A stretch of 58,471 nt of DNA from Acidovorax sp. CF316 (GCF_000276605.1 NZ_AKJX01000101.1:1-58471); one strand, 5' to 3'. Shown: positions 48,731-58,428, counted from the first letter of the stretch. A program made the numbers and translations. Notes: generated by a model not told the origin, from the sequence alone.

Positions 48731-49303
48731 TCATGCTTTGAGTGCATCCCAGCACAGGCCGAAGGCCATCTGGTGCAGGGCATCGTCGTCGGGCAGCACG
48801 CCGGTGCGTATCAGGCCGGCGGTTTCGCGCACCGAGCCGATCAGGCTGGCGGTGAGCAGGGGCACGGGCACGGCCTTGAGGATCTCCTGCTGCTGGCCCT
48901 CCTGCATCAGGGCGTAGAAGCCGGCCATCAGGCGCGTGGAGAACTCGCGGTTGCCCTCGGTGAACCAGGGCGAGTTGTAGTACTGCTCCTGGAAGACCAC
49001 CTCGGCATGCTGGTCCAGCCGGTGGCGCAGCAGGTTCTCCCAGATGCGGCGCACCCGGGCGCGGTACGGCAGGCTGGGCACCACGCCCTCCATGATGCGC
49101 GCGGCGGTAACGGTCTTGGCGTCCTGGTAGAGCTGGCTGATGAGCTCGTCCTTGGACGGGTAGTAGACGTAGAGCGTGCTGGTGGCGATGCCCGCGGCAC
49201 GCGCGATCTGGGCCATGGTGAGCCCGCTCAGGCCGGTCTGACCCACCAGGTCGAAGGTGGCCTGCGCAATCGCGCGCTGCTTTTCATCGTCTTTGGGTTT
49301 CAT
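48731..49303 (-). CDS. TetR-family transcriptional regulator
   Basis: The 190-residue protein has a TetR HTH (residues about 8-55: [50 protein letters not shown]) and a helical ligand domain. It lies 152 bp before the Mo-hydroxylase genes on the same strand, and is divergent from pdxH with about 98 bp between. It may control the hydroxylase operon, itself, or both. Confidence 0.92.
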   Translation of the reverse strand: MKPKDDEKQRAIAQATFDLVGQTGLSGLTMAQIARAAGIATSTLYVYYPSKDELISQLYQDAKTVTAARIMEGVVPSLPYRARVRRIWENLLRHRLDQHAEVVFQEQYYNSPWFTEGNREFSTRLMAGFYALMQEGQQQEILKAVPVPLLTASLIGSVRETAGLIRTGVLPDDDALHQMAFGLCWDALKA

Positions 49304-49401
49304 CGCAACGCCAATATAAGCGAATTTTTATTCGGCAACAACCGGGCCCGACCGATCGTGCGCGCAAGGCGCCAAGCCCCGCCTTGGCGGCGTGCACAAT
49401 C

Positions 49402-50046
49402 ATGCCCATGACCACCTCCATCGCCGATCTGCGCAAGAGCTACGAGCGCGCCGAACTCAACGAAGACGCCTCGCATGCTGCGCCCCTGCAGCAGTTTGAT
49501 CAATGGCTCCAGGAAGCCATTTCCGCCCAGGTGCCCGAGCCCAATGCCATGACCCTGGCCACCGTGGGCGGGGACCTGCGTCCCAGCACGCGCATCGTGC
49601 TCATCAAGGGCTATGACGAGCGCGGCATCGTCTGGTTCACCAACTACGACAGCCGCAAGGGCCGCCAGATCGCGGGCAACCCGTTTGCGGCGCTGCAGTT
49701 CCATTGGGTGGAGCTCGAGCGCGTGGTGCGCATCGAAGGCGTGGTGGAAAAGGTCAGTGACGAGGAAAGCGACGCCTACTTTGCCAGCCGCCCGCTCGAC
49801 TCGCGCATCGGCGCCTGGGCCAGCCCGCAAAGCCAGGTGATCGCGGACCGCAGCGTGCTGGTGGCCAACGCCGCCAGGTACGGCGCGCAGTTCCTGCTGC
49901 GCCCTCCCCGCCCGCCACACTGGGGCGGCTACCGCCTGAAGCCCGAGCAGTGGGAGTTCTGGCAGGGTCGCAAGAGCCGCCTGCACGACCGGCTGCGCTA
50001 CCGGCTCGACGGCTCCAACTGGGTGCGCGAGCGGCTGGCGCCCTAG
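49402..50046 (+). CDS. pdxH: Pyridoxamine/pyridoxine 5'-phosphate oxidase
   Basis: The 214-residue protein has the FMN and substrate motifs of Pdx[57 protein letters not shown], and the C-terminal [20 protein letters not shown] and [10 protein letters not shown]. It makes pyridoxal phosphate with FMN and oxygen. Its stop overlaps the stop of the convergent AEC transporter gene by 4 bp (CTAG). Confidence 0.95.
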   Translation: MPMTTSIADLRKSYERAELNEDASHAAPLQQFDQWLQEAISAQVPEPNAMTLATVGGDLRPSTRIVLIKGYDERGIVWFTNYDSRKGRQIAGNPFAALQFHWVELERVVRIEGVVEKVSDEESDAYFASRPLDSRIGAWASPQSQVIADRSVLVANAARYGAQFLLRPPRPPHWGGYRLKPEQWEFWQGRKSRLHDRLRYRLDGSNWVRERLAP

Positions 50047-50996
50047 ACCAGAAAACGGGTCACCAAAATGATCACCACCGGCATGGTGATCAGCGCCAGC
50101 GCGGTCGACACGGCCACGCTGGCCGTCACCTCGTCCTGCGCCACCTCGTAGCGCTGCGAGAACAGGAACACGTTGGCCCCCACCGGCAGCGATGCCGCCA
50201 CGACCATCACGGCCAGCGGCATGCCCGACAGGCCCATGGCCCAACCCACCGCGGCCATGGCCACAGGATGGACCAGGCACTTGACCAGCGCGATGCGCAT
50301 GGCCGCGCGGAGATGGGTCCCCACCTTGGTGAAGGCCAGCGTCACGCCCACCAGCAGCAGCGCCAGCGGGCCCAGGGCCTGGCCCAGCAGTTCCAGCGGC
50401 TTGTCGATCACCAGCGGGATCGGCAGGCCGGTCTGCGCATACAGCAGGCCCACGATGATGGGCATGGGGATGGGGTGGATGATGCCGTTGCGCACCGCCA
50501 TGAGCACGGTGCGCAGCATGGAGCGGCGTTCATGCCCCGGCGTACCCGCCCGCTCGCGCGCCGCCGCCAGCTCGAACACCACGGTGGCCGCGGTGAGCAG
50601 GATCAGCGCGTGCAGCGAGATCAGCGTGAACAGCGTGACCAGCCCGGCCTCGCCGAACACCAGGCCCACCAGCGGCACGCCGATCATCACCGTGTTGCTG
50701 AACATGTTGGCCAGTGCCCGCGCCGCCGCCAGGCTGGTGAAGCCCAGCAGCAGCATGGTGCCGCCGAACACCAGCCCTGCCGCCGCAAAGTACGCGGCGA
50801 TGGGCGCAAAGTCCACGTCCCCCAGGTGCACCGAACTCATGGTTCGGAACAGCAGCGCTGGCGTCAGCACCATGAACACCAGGTTAGAGAGATCCTTGAC
50901 CGAGCCCGCCCTGATCCAGCCCTGGTGCCCCGACAGAAATCCGATGGCAATGAACAGAACGACGGGGATCAGGGAGGCGAAGACGGGGGAATTCAC
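50043..50996 (-). CDS. AEC-family transporter (auxin efflux carrier-like)
   Basis: The 317-residue protein has about 10 hydrophobic helices in two halves of five. Typical blocks are [20 protein letters not shown] at the start, [19 protein letters not shown] with the broken-helix Pro, [20 protein letters not shown], and [16 protein letters not shown] near the end. Bacterial members move malonate, malate or other anions, but the substrate cannot be read here. It lies between convergent pdxH and pyrB on the minus strand. Confidence 0.9.
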   Translation of the reverse strand: MNSPVFASLIPVVLFIAIGFLSGHQGWIRAGSVKDLSNLVFMVLTPALLFRTMSSVHLGDVDFAPIAAYFAAAGLVFGGTMLLLGFTSLAAARALANMFSNTVMIGVPLVGLVFGEAGLVTLFTLISLHALILLTAATVVFELAAARERAGTPGHERRSMLRTVLMAVRNGIIHPIPMPIIVGLLYAQTGLPIPLVIDKPLELLGQALGPLALLLVGVTLAFTKVGTHLRAAMRIALVKCLVHPVAMAAVGWAMGLSGMPLAVMVVAASLPVGANVFLFSQRYEVAQDEVTASVAVSTALALITMPVVIILVTRFLV

Positions 50997-51079
50997 GGTG
51001 CAGCGGCGCGCGGGGAGGGAGACAGCGAGTGTAGTACCCGCAAGGGTTTTCCCTCGGAGGCTGAAAGGCTCTCAGCCTC

Positions 51080-52378
51080 TCAGTCCAATCCGTCGAACAC
51101 TGCGTCGTCAGGGCCCACATGGGAGGGCGAGCGCCAGCCGGCATCGCGCATCGAGCGCGCCACCTGGTTCTCCACCCCCATGAGCACTGCGAACAAGGCC
51201 ATGCGCACGGGGATGCCGTTGTCCGTCTGGCGAAAGATGGCCAGGCGCGGGTCGTGGTTGAGGTCGGTGGAAAGGTCGTTGGCACCGGGCCGCCCGTCGC
51301 GCGGCAGCGGGTGCATGAGGATGGTGTCGGGTTTGCACAGCTCGTCCACCAGCGACTTGCGGATCTGGAACTCGGGCGTGTAACCCTCGATGGCCTCGCC
51401 CACGAAGCGCTCCTTCTGGATGCGCGTGGCATAGACCACGTCGGCACCGCGCAGGCCGTCCTGCAGCGAGGTGGTCTGCTCGATCACATGGCCGTTGCGC
51501 GCCACCAGCTCCAGCAGGTAGGCGGGCATCTCCAGCGACGGCGGGGCCACCAGGCTGAACTTGAGCCCCTTGTAGAGCGCCAGCAGGCGGATCAGCGAGT
51601 GCACGGTGCGGCCGTACTTGAGGTCGCCCACCAGGGCCACGTGCGTGCCATCGACCAGCTTGCCCAAGCGCGAGAACTCGCGCTGGATGGTGTAGAGGTC
51701 GAGGATGGCCTGGCTCGGGTGCTCGCCCGGGCCATCGCCCGCATTGATCACGGGGATGTTGGTGGCGCGCGCGAACTCGGCCACAGCGCCCTGCTCCGGG
51801 TGGCGCACCACCAGCGCATCCACATAGCCGGCCATGACGCGGCTGGTGTCGTAGATCGACTCGCCCTTGGCCATGGAGGAAAAGGTGAACCCCGTCGTGT
51901 CGCACACCGTGCCGCCCAGCCGGCAGAACGCGGCGCCAAAGCTCACGCGCGTGCGCGTGCTGGCCTCGAAGAACAGGCTGCCCAGCACAGCGCCCTCGAG
52001 CACGCGCGAGACCTTCTGGCGCCGGGCGATGGGCTGCATCAGGTCGGCCACCTGGAACAGTTCCTCCAAGCTGCCGCGGTCGAACTGGCCCACCGAGAGC
52101 AGATGCGGCCGGCCCTCGGCCGCGATGCGCTGGGCCAGCGGCTGGGCCGTGGGCGCCCTGCCCCGCTGCGTGCCGGCGCTTGCCGCTTCGTGCGTGAGGA
52201 GGATCTCGGAGACGAACTTCTCCACCATCTCCGGCATGCTGCGCGACTCGCCCGAATCGGCCGGCAGCAGCCAGGTATCGAGGGCCCGGCGGCGCACGCC
52301 CAGCCGGTCGGAAAACGCATCACGCGTCAGGTTGAGGCGGCGCATCGCGTCGCGCAGGAAGTCTTGCTGGCTGTTCAT
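51080..52378 (-). CDS. pyrB: Aspartate carbamoyltransferase with N-terminal HTH-like extension
   Basis: From the ATG at 52378 the protein has 432 residues, about 120 more than standard PyrB. The catalytic part (from about residue 90) has the carbamoyl-phosphate motif FFEASTRTR, HPSQAILDLYT and MHPLPRDGRPG. The N-terminal 60 residues (QDFLRDAMRRLNLTRDAFSD, RLGVRRRALDTWLLP) read as a Cro/XRE-type helix-turn-helix. Long PyrB forms occur in beta-proteobacteria. The reaction is the first committed step of pyrimidine synthesis. A TATAAT box ends 7 bp before the ATG and an 11-bp-arm dyad overlaps it, so the extension might be an autoregulatory domain (inference). Confidence 0.88.
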   Translation of the reverse strand: MNSQQDFLRDAMRRLNLTRDAFSDRLGVRRRALDTWLLPADSGESRSMPEMVEKFVSEILLTHEAASAGTQRGRAPTAQPLAQRIAAEGRPHLLSVGQFDRGSLEELFQVADLMQPIARRQKVSRVLEGAVLGSLFFEASTRTRVSFGAAFCRLGGTVCDTTGFTFSSMAKGESIYDTSRVMAGYVDALVVRHPEQGAVAEFARATNIPVINAGDGPGEHPSQAILDLYTIQREFSRLGKLVDGTHVALVGDLKYGRTVHSLIRLLALYKGLKFSLVAPPSLEMPAYLLELVARNGHVIEQTTSLQDGLRGADVVYATRIQKERFVGEAIEGYTPEFQIRKSLVDELCKPDTILMHPLPRDGRPGANDLSTDLNHDPRLAIFRQTDNGIPVRMALFAVLMGVENQVARSMRDAGWRSPSHVGPDDAVFDGLD

Positions 52379-52385
52379 GCCAGCA

Positions 52386-52426
52386 ATTATACGCAATGAG
52401 CAGTTTTATAAAACGCATTGCGTATA
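52386..52426 (-). promoter_or_regulatory. pyrB promoter with operator-like dyads, possibly leaderless
   Basis: On the minus strand TATAAT (52391-52386) ends 7 bases before the pyrB ATG, so transcription from it would begin at or next to the A of the ATG and give a leaderless message. Two dyads cover it: TATACGCAATG-N17-CATTGCGTATA (52388-52426, perfect 11-bp arms) and, nested inside, the palindrome GTTTTATAAAAC (52403-52414). No good -35 box is seen, which fits a promoter that is controlled by a bound protein. Confidence 0.6.
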
Positions 52427-52576
52427 TATTTCATGCGCACGATGGATGTAACTCAGATCTTGAACTAAGGTAAACCCAGGCCCCGGTAGCTGCCAGAAGA
52501 GTAGGATGAAAGCATTTGTTACAGCCATCGGGCGCAGCTTGCGATGACGGCTGGACAAGCCCACGATAGAGATGCC

Positions 52577-54580
52577 ATGACAAGACCCCCACCATGTGCA
52601 GGACGCAGTCGGCTTGCCCTCGGGTTGTGCATGGCTGCCTGCCTAGCGCCCGGGGCCCAGGCCGATGTCGCCCAGTTGCCGCTGGAGCAATTGATGCAGA
52701 TGGAGGTCCGCACCGCGAGCCGCTACCTGCAAAGCGCACTCGAGGCCCCGGCTGCGGTCAGCGTCGTGACCGCGGAAGACATCCGCACCTTCGGGTACCG
52801 CAATCTGGCCGAGATCCTGGCCAGCATGCGCGGGCTGTATGTCTCCTATGACCGGTCCTACCACTACCTGGGCATGCGCGGCTTTTCCACGCCGGGGGAC
52901 TACAACACCCGGGTGCTGCTGCTGGTCGATGGGGTGCGGTTCAACGACAACCTGTACGACCAGGCGCCGGTGGGCACGGATTTCCCGATCGACATCGACC
53001 TGATCGAACGCGTGGAGTTCGTGCCCGGGCCGAGTGCGGCCGTCTATGGGGCGAATGCCTTTTTTGGCGTGCTCAACATCATCACGCGCGAAGGCCGGCA
53101 GCTCGAGGGCGCCCAGGTCAGCACCGAACTGGGCAGCCACGGCCACGCCGGGTTGCGCTTTACGCTGGGCACGGTGGACGGGCATGGCGGCGACTGGCTG
53201 GTGTCCGCATCGCGCTCCACGACCCGGGGCGAGGACCTCTACTTTCCGGCCTACGATACACCCGCCCAGAACCAGGGCATCGCGCAGGGCCTGGACTACG
53301 ATCGCAGCACCCGCTTCTTCGCCAAGTGGCGGCGCGGGGGCGTGACGCTGTCCCTGTCGCACGGCGAGCGCCAGAAGGGCTTGCCCACGGCGGCCTTCTC
53401 GCAAGTGTTCAACGACCGGCGCTCCCGCGTGGCCGACTCCAGCACCCGCCTTGCGGCAGAGTACGCCGGGCAGTGGAACCCCACCCTGCATTTCACGGCA
53501 AGGCTCCACGGCGGCCAGTACCGGTATGTGGGCGACTATGTCTACGACTACCCGCCCGTCACCACCAACCGCGACATCGGTAGCGGCCGCTGGGTGGGCT
53601 CGGAGCTGCAGTGGGTGAGCACCGCATTCCAGCGGCAAAAGATCTCCTGGGGCGTGGACTACCGGCGCGACCTGGACATCACGCAGCGCAACCTGGACCT
53701 CACGCCCGAAGCACACTACCTCAACAAGAGCAGCAGCGGTGACGTCATGGGCGTCTACCTGCAGGACGAGGTCGCGCTGCGCCCCGACCTGGTGCTGCAC
53801 GCCGGGCTGCGCTGGGGCAAGCACTCGGACAGCCAGGGCAGCCTGCACCCGCGGCTGGGCCTGGTGTACCTTGTGGGGCCGGCAACGGCCCTCAAGCTGC
53901 TGTACGGCACGGCCTACCGGCCACCCAACGCCTATGAGCGCGACTACCGCGTGGAAACCCCCGGCGGCGTGGTCGGCACGGCCAGCCTGCGCTCCGAGCG
54001 CATCCGCACCACGGAACTGGTGCTGGAGCATGCCCCGTCGGGCGCCTCGCGCGCGCTGCTCACGGTGTTCCAGTCGCGCGTCTCGCACCTGCTGGCGATC
54101 GGCGAGGCACTGCAGGCCGACCGGTTCATGTTCGGCAATGCCAACAGCGTCGGCGTGTACGGAATGGAAACCGAGATCGAGCAGCGCCTGGGGCCCGACG
54201 CCCGGCTGCGCCTGGCCTACAGTTGGCAGCGCGCCCGCGATGCCCTGACGCGGGAGACCCTGGCCAATTCGCCCCGACACCTGCTGAAGGCGCAGTGGTC
54301 CAGCGCCATCGGCAGCGCCGACGCTGCGCCATGGGCCCGCGGGCGTTTCGGGGTGGAAGCCATCGCCATCGGCGCGCGCAACACCCTGGCTTCGCGCCTG
54401 CCGGCCCACGCGCTGGCCAATCTGACCTACACCACGCGGCTGGCGGGCACGGATGTCTCCCTCGGGGTGTACAACCTGTTTGACCGGAGGTTTGCCGACC
54501 CTGCGTCCTTCGAGATCCGCGGCGACTCGCTCCTGCAGGACGGCCGGACCCTGCGCCTCAAGCTCACCTATGCGTTCTAG
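52577..54580 (+). CDS. TonB-dependent outer-membrane receptor
   Basis: From the ATG at 52577 the protein has 667 residues. A signal peptide (LALGLCMAACLAPGAQA) is followed by a plug domain (about 30-150: SVVTAEDIRTFGYRNLAEIL, YNTRVLLLVDGVRFND, VEFVPGPSAAVYGANAFFG) and a beta-barrel ending in an aromatic residue (LKLTYAF). The ligand is unknown. The next two genes, coding for YfiR- and YfiN-like proteins, follow after 3 bp and with a 4-bp overlap, so the receptor is in one operon with a c-di-GMP signalling pair. Confidence 0.92.
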   Translation: MTRPPPCAGRSRLALGLCMAACLAPGAQADVAQLPLEQLMQMEVRTASRYLQSALEAPAAVSVVTAEDIRTFGYRNLAEILASMRGLYVSYDRSYHYLGMRGFSTPGDYNTRVLLLVDGVRFNDNLYDQAPVGTDFPIDIDLIERVEFVPGPSAAVYGANAFFGVLNIITREGRQLEGAQVSTELGSHGHAGLRFTLGTVDGHGGDWLVSASRSTTRGEDLYFPAYDTPAQNQGIAQGLDYDRSTRFFAKWRRGGVTLSLSHGERQKGLPTAAFSQVFNDRRSRVADSSTRLAAEYAGQWNPTLHFTARLHGGQYRYVGDYVYDYPPVTTNRDIGSGRWVGSELQWVSTAFQRQKISWGVDYRRDLDITQRNLDLTPEAHYLNKSSSGDVMGVYLQDEVALRPDLVLHAGLRWGKHSDSQGSLHPRLGLVYLVGPATALKLLYGTAYRPPNAYERDYRVETPGGVVGTASLRSERIRTTELVLEHAPSGASRALLTVFQSRVSHLLAIGEALQADRFMFGNANSVGVYGMETEIEQRLGPDARLRLAYSWQRARDALTRETLANSPRHLLKAQWSSAIGSADAAPWARGRFGVEAIAIGARNTLASRLPAHALANLTYTTRLAGTDVSLGVYNLFDRRFADPASFEIRGDSLLQDGRTLRLKLTYAF

Positions 54581-54583
54581 GCC

Positions 54584-55126
54584 ATGCCGTACCTGCACCG
54601 CCTGTACCAAGCCCTCCTGGTGGGGTTGTGCGTACTCGCGTGCGACCCCGGAGTGGGTGCGCAGGAGCGGGTGGGCGAAAACGAGCTGAAGGCGGCCTAT
54701 GTCTTCAACTTCATCCAGTTCGTCGAGTGGCCCCAGGGCGATGGCCGCGCCGGTGCCGACTGGACCATCTGCGTATCACCCTTCAGCCCCCTGAAGCGCA
54801 GCCTGCTGGCACTGGAGGGGCGGCCCGCACGCAAGGACAATCCGATCCGCATCCGGCTTTGGGAAGCCACCGAGCTCAACGACTGCCGCGTGCTGGTCCT
54901 CAGCGGCGCAGACACCGACCGCGCTCTGCGCGCATTGCGCGCCGTGCCCGGCAGAACGGCCGTGCTGACCATCACCGACGATGCGGCCGCCGCCGCGCCG
55001 GAGATCATGATCGTCCTGCACCGCGAGGGCGACCGCATCGTCTTCGACATCAATGCCGATGCCATCGGCAAGGCGGGCCTGTCGGTCAGCTCGCGCCTGC
55101 TGCGCCTGTCCAGGGGGGCCCGATGA
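54584..55126 (+). CDS. YfiR-family periplasmic protein
   Basis: The 180-residue protein has a signal peptide (ALLVGLCVLACDPGVGAQ) and the YfiR/DUF4154 pattern: ENELKAAYVFNFIQFVEWPQ, ICVSPFSPLKRSLLALEG, CRVLVLSG, VLTITDD, and the C-terminal INADAIGKAGLSVSSRLLRL with the family's final basic tail. YfiR is the periplasmic repressor of the cyclase YfiN. The gene starts 3 bp after the receptor gene and overlaps the following cyclase gene by 4 bp (ATGA), an arrangement that suggests equal production of the two partners. Confidence 0.9.
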   Translation: MPYLHRLYQALLVGLCVLACDPGVGAQERVGENELKAAYVFNFIQFVEWPQGDGRAGADWTICVSPFSPLKRSLLALEGRPARKDNPIRIRLWEATELNDCRVLVLSGADTDRALRALRAVPGRTAVLTITDDAAAAAPEIMIVLHREGDRIVFDINADAIGKAGLSVSSRLLRLSRGAR

Positions 55127-57036
55127 GAGGCCCCGACAGCCCGAACAGCCCGGCCACAGCCGCCGACTCGGAGCAGCTGTCATCGCGCGTGGTGGCGACC
55201 GGGCTGCTGGCCACCGGGCTGGCCCTGCTGACCATGGTGCTGGCCCTCACGGCCTTCGATTACTGGAGCAGCCGCAAGGCCATGCTCGCCGACAGCCGGG
55301 TGGAAGCCTCCATCGTGGCCGACAACGTCTCCACGGCCGTGATGTTCCGCGATGCGCATACGACGGAAGAGATCCTGGGCGCCCTCAAGGCCTCGCCCAT
55401 GGTGCTGATGGCCGCCATCTACGATGCCCAGGGCAGCCTCTTCGCCTCGTACCAGCGCGATGGCGACCAGGTGGCGCCCAGCGCCCTCCCGGGTGGTGGC
55501 AACGGGGATTTCGAATACCAGGGCCTGTCGCTGCTGGAGATGGCCAAGCCCGTGAAGTTCCGGGGCAAGAGCTCGGGCAGCATCTACCTGCGCAAGTCGA
55601 TGGCCGAGGTCTACACCCAGCTGGTCATCCGCTTCGGCGGCGCGCTGCTGATCGCCGGGGGCACCATGGCCCTGGCCACCGCGCTGGTCCTGCGCAGCCG
55701 CGCGGCAGTCGGCGAGGCGGAACGCCGCCTGCAGGTGCTGGCCCACCAGGATGCCGTGACCGGCGTCGGCAACCGGCACTACTTCAACGAACGGCTGGCG
55801 CATGAAATCGCCCGGGCCGCCACGCTGGGCAGCAAGCTGGCGCTGGTCTACATCGACCTGGACAATTTCAAGACCCTGAACGACACCTTCGGCCATGCCG
55901 CCGGCGACGGCCTGCTGCGCCAGGTGGCGCAGCGCCTGCAGTCGGTGGTGCGCGCGGGCGACGACATCTGCCGCATGGGGGGTGACGAGTTTTCCGTGAT
56001 CCTGCGGCTGGACATGGACGAGGCGGCGCTCGGCAACTATGGAGACCGCATCGTCGCCGTGTTCGAGAAGGGCTTTGTCGAGTCGGACCAGGAGGTGATG
56101 GTGACCTGCAGCGCGGGCATCGCCACCTACCCGGGGGACGCGCCGGACCGCGACAGCCTCATCAGCAGCGCCGATACGGCGATGTACCGGGCCAAGGACC
56201 TCGGCAAGAACCGCTGCGAGCGCTTCGACGCCTCCATGAACCTCGCTGCCGCACGGCGCCAGGCCATCGAGAAAGCCCTGCGCCAGGTACTGGAGGACGG
56301 GCAAGGCCTGGCCTTGCATTACCAGCCCGTGTTCTCGGCCACCGACCGCAAAATGATCGGCGCCGAGGCGCTGCTGCGCTGGACACACGCCCGGTTGGGC
56401 CCCATCCCGCCCCTGGAAGCGGTGATGGTGGCGGAGGAATGCGGCCTGATCGTGCACCTGGGCTACTGGGTGGTGCGCACCGCATGCCGGGATGCGGCCC
56501 GCTGGCAGGCCCAGGCGTCTTCCCCCTTGCGCGTGGCGGTCAACGTCTCGGCGCGGCAGCTGGGCGACCCGCAGTTCCTCGAGCGCGTGATGGACATCCT
56601 GCGCGAAGAGGGCCTGCCGGCCCACCTGCTGGAGATCGAGCTCACCGAGACCGTGCTCATGGAGAACATGGATGCCTGCGCCAGCATCCTGCACCGCCTG
56701 AGCCAGCTGGGCGTGCACCTGGCCATCGACGACTTCGGCACCGGCTACTCCTCGCTGGCCTACCTGCGGCGCCTGCCCATGAAACGCCTGAAGATCGACC
56801 GCAGCTTCATCCGCGACCTGCCCGAGCAGGAGCACAGCCGGATGATCGTCAAGGCCATCATCGCCCTCTCGCACGGCCTGGGCCTGGCAGTCACGGCCGA
56901 AGGCGTGGAGACCCCGGCGCAAATCGACTACCTGGTGGACGCCGGCTGCGATGTACTGCAGGGCTTTGCGTTTGCCCGGCCCATGCCGGTGGAGCAGTTC
57001 GAGGCGATGCAGGCAGTGCAATGGACCCAAGCCTGA
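55123..57036 (+). CDS. YfiN-like membrane diguanylate cyclase with added EAL domain
   Basis: The 637-residue protein has two membrane helices (about 27-47 and 168-188) around a periplasmic CHASE8-like domain (SRVEASIVADNVSTAVMFRD is typical of YfiN). A GGDEF domain follows (about 205-370; YIDLDNFKTLND and RMGGDEF intact, with the inhibitory RxxD as RAGD just before), then an EAL domain (about 385-630; GAEALLRW, DDFGTGYSS, LKIDRSFI, AEGVETP all intact). Pseudomonas YfiN has HAMP-GGDEF and no EAL. Here the output can both make and break c-di-GMP, with YfiR encoded just upstream as likely repressor. Confidence 0.92.
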   Translation: MRGPDSPNSPATAADSEQLSSRVVATGLLATGLALLTMVLALTAFDYWSSRKAMLADSRVEASIVADNVSTAVMFRDAHTTEEILGALKASPMVLMAAIYDAQGSLFASYQRDGDQVAPSALPGGGNGDFEYQGLSLLEMAKPVKFRGKSSGSIYLRKSMAEVYTQLVIRFGGALLIAGGTMALATALVLRSRAAVGEAERRLQVLAHQDAVTGVGNRHYFNERLAHEIARAATLGSKLALVYIDLDNFKTLNDTFGHAAGDGLLRQVAQRLQSVVRAGDDICRMGGDEFSVILRLDMDEAALGNYGDRIVAVFEKGFVESDQEVMVTCSAGIATYPGDAPDRDSLISSADTAMYRAKDLGKNRCERFDASMNLAAARRQAIEKALRQVLEDGQGLALHYQPVFSATDRKMIGAEALLRWTHARLGPIPPLEAVMVAEECGLIVHLGYWVVRTACRDAARWQAQASSPLRVAVNVSARQLGDPQFLERVMDILREEGLPAHLLEIELTETVLMENMDACASILHRLSQLGVHLAIDDFGTGYSSLAYLRRLPMKRLKIDRSFIRDLPEQEHSRMIVKAIIALSHGLGLAVTAEGVETPAQIDYLVDAGCDVLQGFAFARPMPVEQFEAMQAVQWTQA

Positions 57037-57108
57037 TGTGGCAGCGAGTCCGGGCCAGTGGCCGTGCGCCGCGGTCTCCTGGAAAGCGCGGGGTAAACTG
57101 CGGGCACC

Positions 57109-57615
57109 ATGCCCACTTCGCCCACCAGAAACGGCCAGAAGGCACCGCTGTACCGCCGCGTGAACACCACGGCGCATGGCGTACACCACCTGTCTGGCGG
57201 GGACTACCGGGACGGGCGCAATGCCAGGGCGCCTGCTGGCGGCGACGGATTGCCGCCACCACCGCCGCGCGTTTCCATGCACGCAGGCAAGCGACGCGGG
57301 CTGGACTACACGCCGCTGTTCCGTTTCCTGCTGTCCAGGGTGGGCGCACCATGGAACGAGGTCCACAGCGAAGCCGTTGCACGCCTGGACCAGCAGGCTC
57401 CGATCTTCTGGATGGTCGCCCTGCGCAAGGAGGACTGGCAGGAATACGTGCGGCTGGGCGAGTCCAGCTACTTCAGCGGCCTGTGCGTGGATGCACTTGG
57501 CCTGCTGCAGCGGGTCAACCCCGGCCTGGGTCCCGACAGCCTGGCACCGCAGTGCAGCTGCTGCACCCACACCTTCAACGGCGTTCCCTTCACCCGGCGC
57601 TTCGAAGCGCCCTGA
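57109..57615 (+). CDS. Protein of unknown function with C-terminal CxCC motif
   Basis: The 168-residue protein begins with a basic, low-complexity region of about 60 residues (Arg, Gly, and a run of five Pro) that may be disordered, followed by a folded part: GLDYTPLFRFLLSRVGAPWN, FWMVALRKEDWQEYVRLGES, SSYFSGLCVDALGLLQRVNP. It ends with CSCCTHTFNGVPFTRRFE, a compact Cys/His cluster that could bind a metal. I do not recognise the family. It is convergent with map, 9 bp apart. Confidence 0.65.
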   Translation: MPTSPTRNGQKAPLYRRVNTTAHGVHHLSGGDYRDGRNARAPAGGDGLPPPPPRVSMHAGKRRGLDYTPLFRFLLSRVGAPWNEVHSEAVARLDQQAPIFWMVALRKEDWQEYVRLGESSYFSGLCVDALGLLQRVNPGLGPDSLAPQCSCCTHTFNGVPFTRRFEAP

Positions 57616-57624
57616 CGGCGGGAC

Positions 57625-58428
57625 TCAGCCGATCGCCGGGTAGCTCCCCGTGCCCTCGGGCCAGGCCGTCAGCACCTCGAAACCATCGGCCGTCACGGCC
57701 ACCATGTGCTCCCACTGGGCCGACAGGGAATGGTCGCGCGTGACCACGGTCCAGCCGTCGGGCAGTTCCCGGGTTTCGCGCTTGCCGACGTTGATCATGG
57801 GCTCGATGGTGAAGACCATGCCCTCTTCGAGCGTGATGCCCTGGCCACGCTGGCCGTAGTGCAGCACCTGCAGGTCCTCGTGGTAGATCTGCCCGATGCC
57901 GTGGCCGCAGTAGTCGCGCACCACGCTGAAGCGCTCGCGCTCGGCCACGCTCTGGATGGCATGGCCCACGTCGCCCAGCGTGGCGCCGGGGCGCACCTGG
58001 CGGATGCCGGCGCACATGGCCTCGTAGGTGGTCTCCACCAGGCGGCGCGCCAGGCGGTTGGGCTCGCCCACGTAGTACATGCGGCTGGTGTCGCCGAACC
58101 AGCCATCCTTGATGACGGCCACGTCGATGTTGATGATGTCGCCCTTCTTGAGCACCTTGTCGGCCGCGGGCACGCCGTGGCAGACGACATGGTTGACGGA
58201 GGTGCACAGCGTCTTGGTGAAGCCCTGGTAGCCGATGTTGGCCGGGGTGGCCTGCAGCTCGTGCACGATGAATTCGCGGCAGCGGTCGTCCAGTTCTTCG
58301 GTGGACACACCGGGCTGCACGTAGGGGCCGATCATCTGCAGCACCCGGGCCGCCAGCTGGGCGGCAATGCGCGACTGGGCGATCTCGGCGGGCGTCTTGA
58401 TGATCACCTGGGGGTGTCGGGCGCCCAT
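57625..58428 (-). CDS. map: Methionine aminopeptidase, type I
   Basis: The 267-residue enzyme removes the N-terminal Met from new proteins. The five metal ligands are in place: two Asp in INIDVAVIKDGWFGDTSR, His in CGHGIGQIYH, Glu in FTIEPMI and Glu in AQWEHMVAV. The substrate-binding His lies in VNHVVCHGVP. A GTG codon precedes the ATG at 58428; the ATG is preferred. In many proteobacteria map lies next to rpsB, which would be just outside the window. Confidence 0.96.
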   Translation of the reverse strand: MGARHPQVIIKTPAEIAQSRIAAQLAARVLQMIGPYVQPGVSTEELDDRCREFIVHELQATPANIGYQGFTKTLCTSVNHVVCHGVPAADKVLKKGDIINIDVAVIKDGWFGDTSRMYYVGEPNRLARRLVETTYEAMCAGIRQVRPGATLGDVGHAIQSVAERERFSVVRDYCGHGIGQIYHEDLQVLHYGQRGQGITLEEGMVFTIEPMINVGKRETRELPDGWTVVTRDHSLSAQWEHMVAVTADGFEVLTAWPEGTGSYPAIG

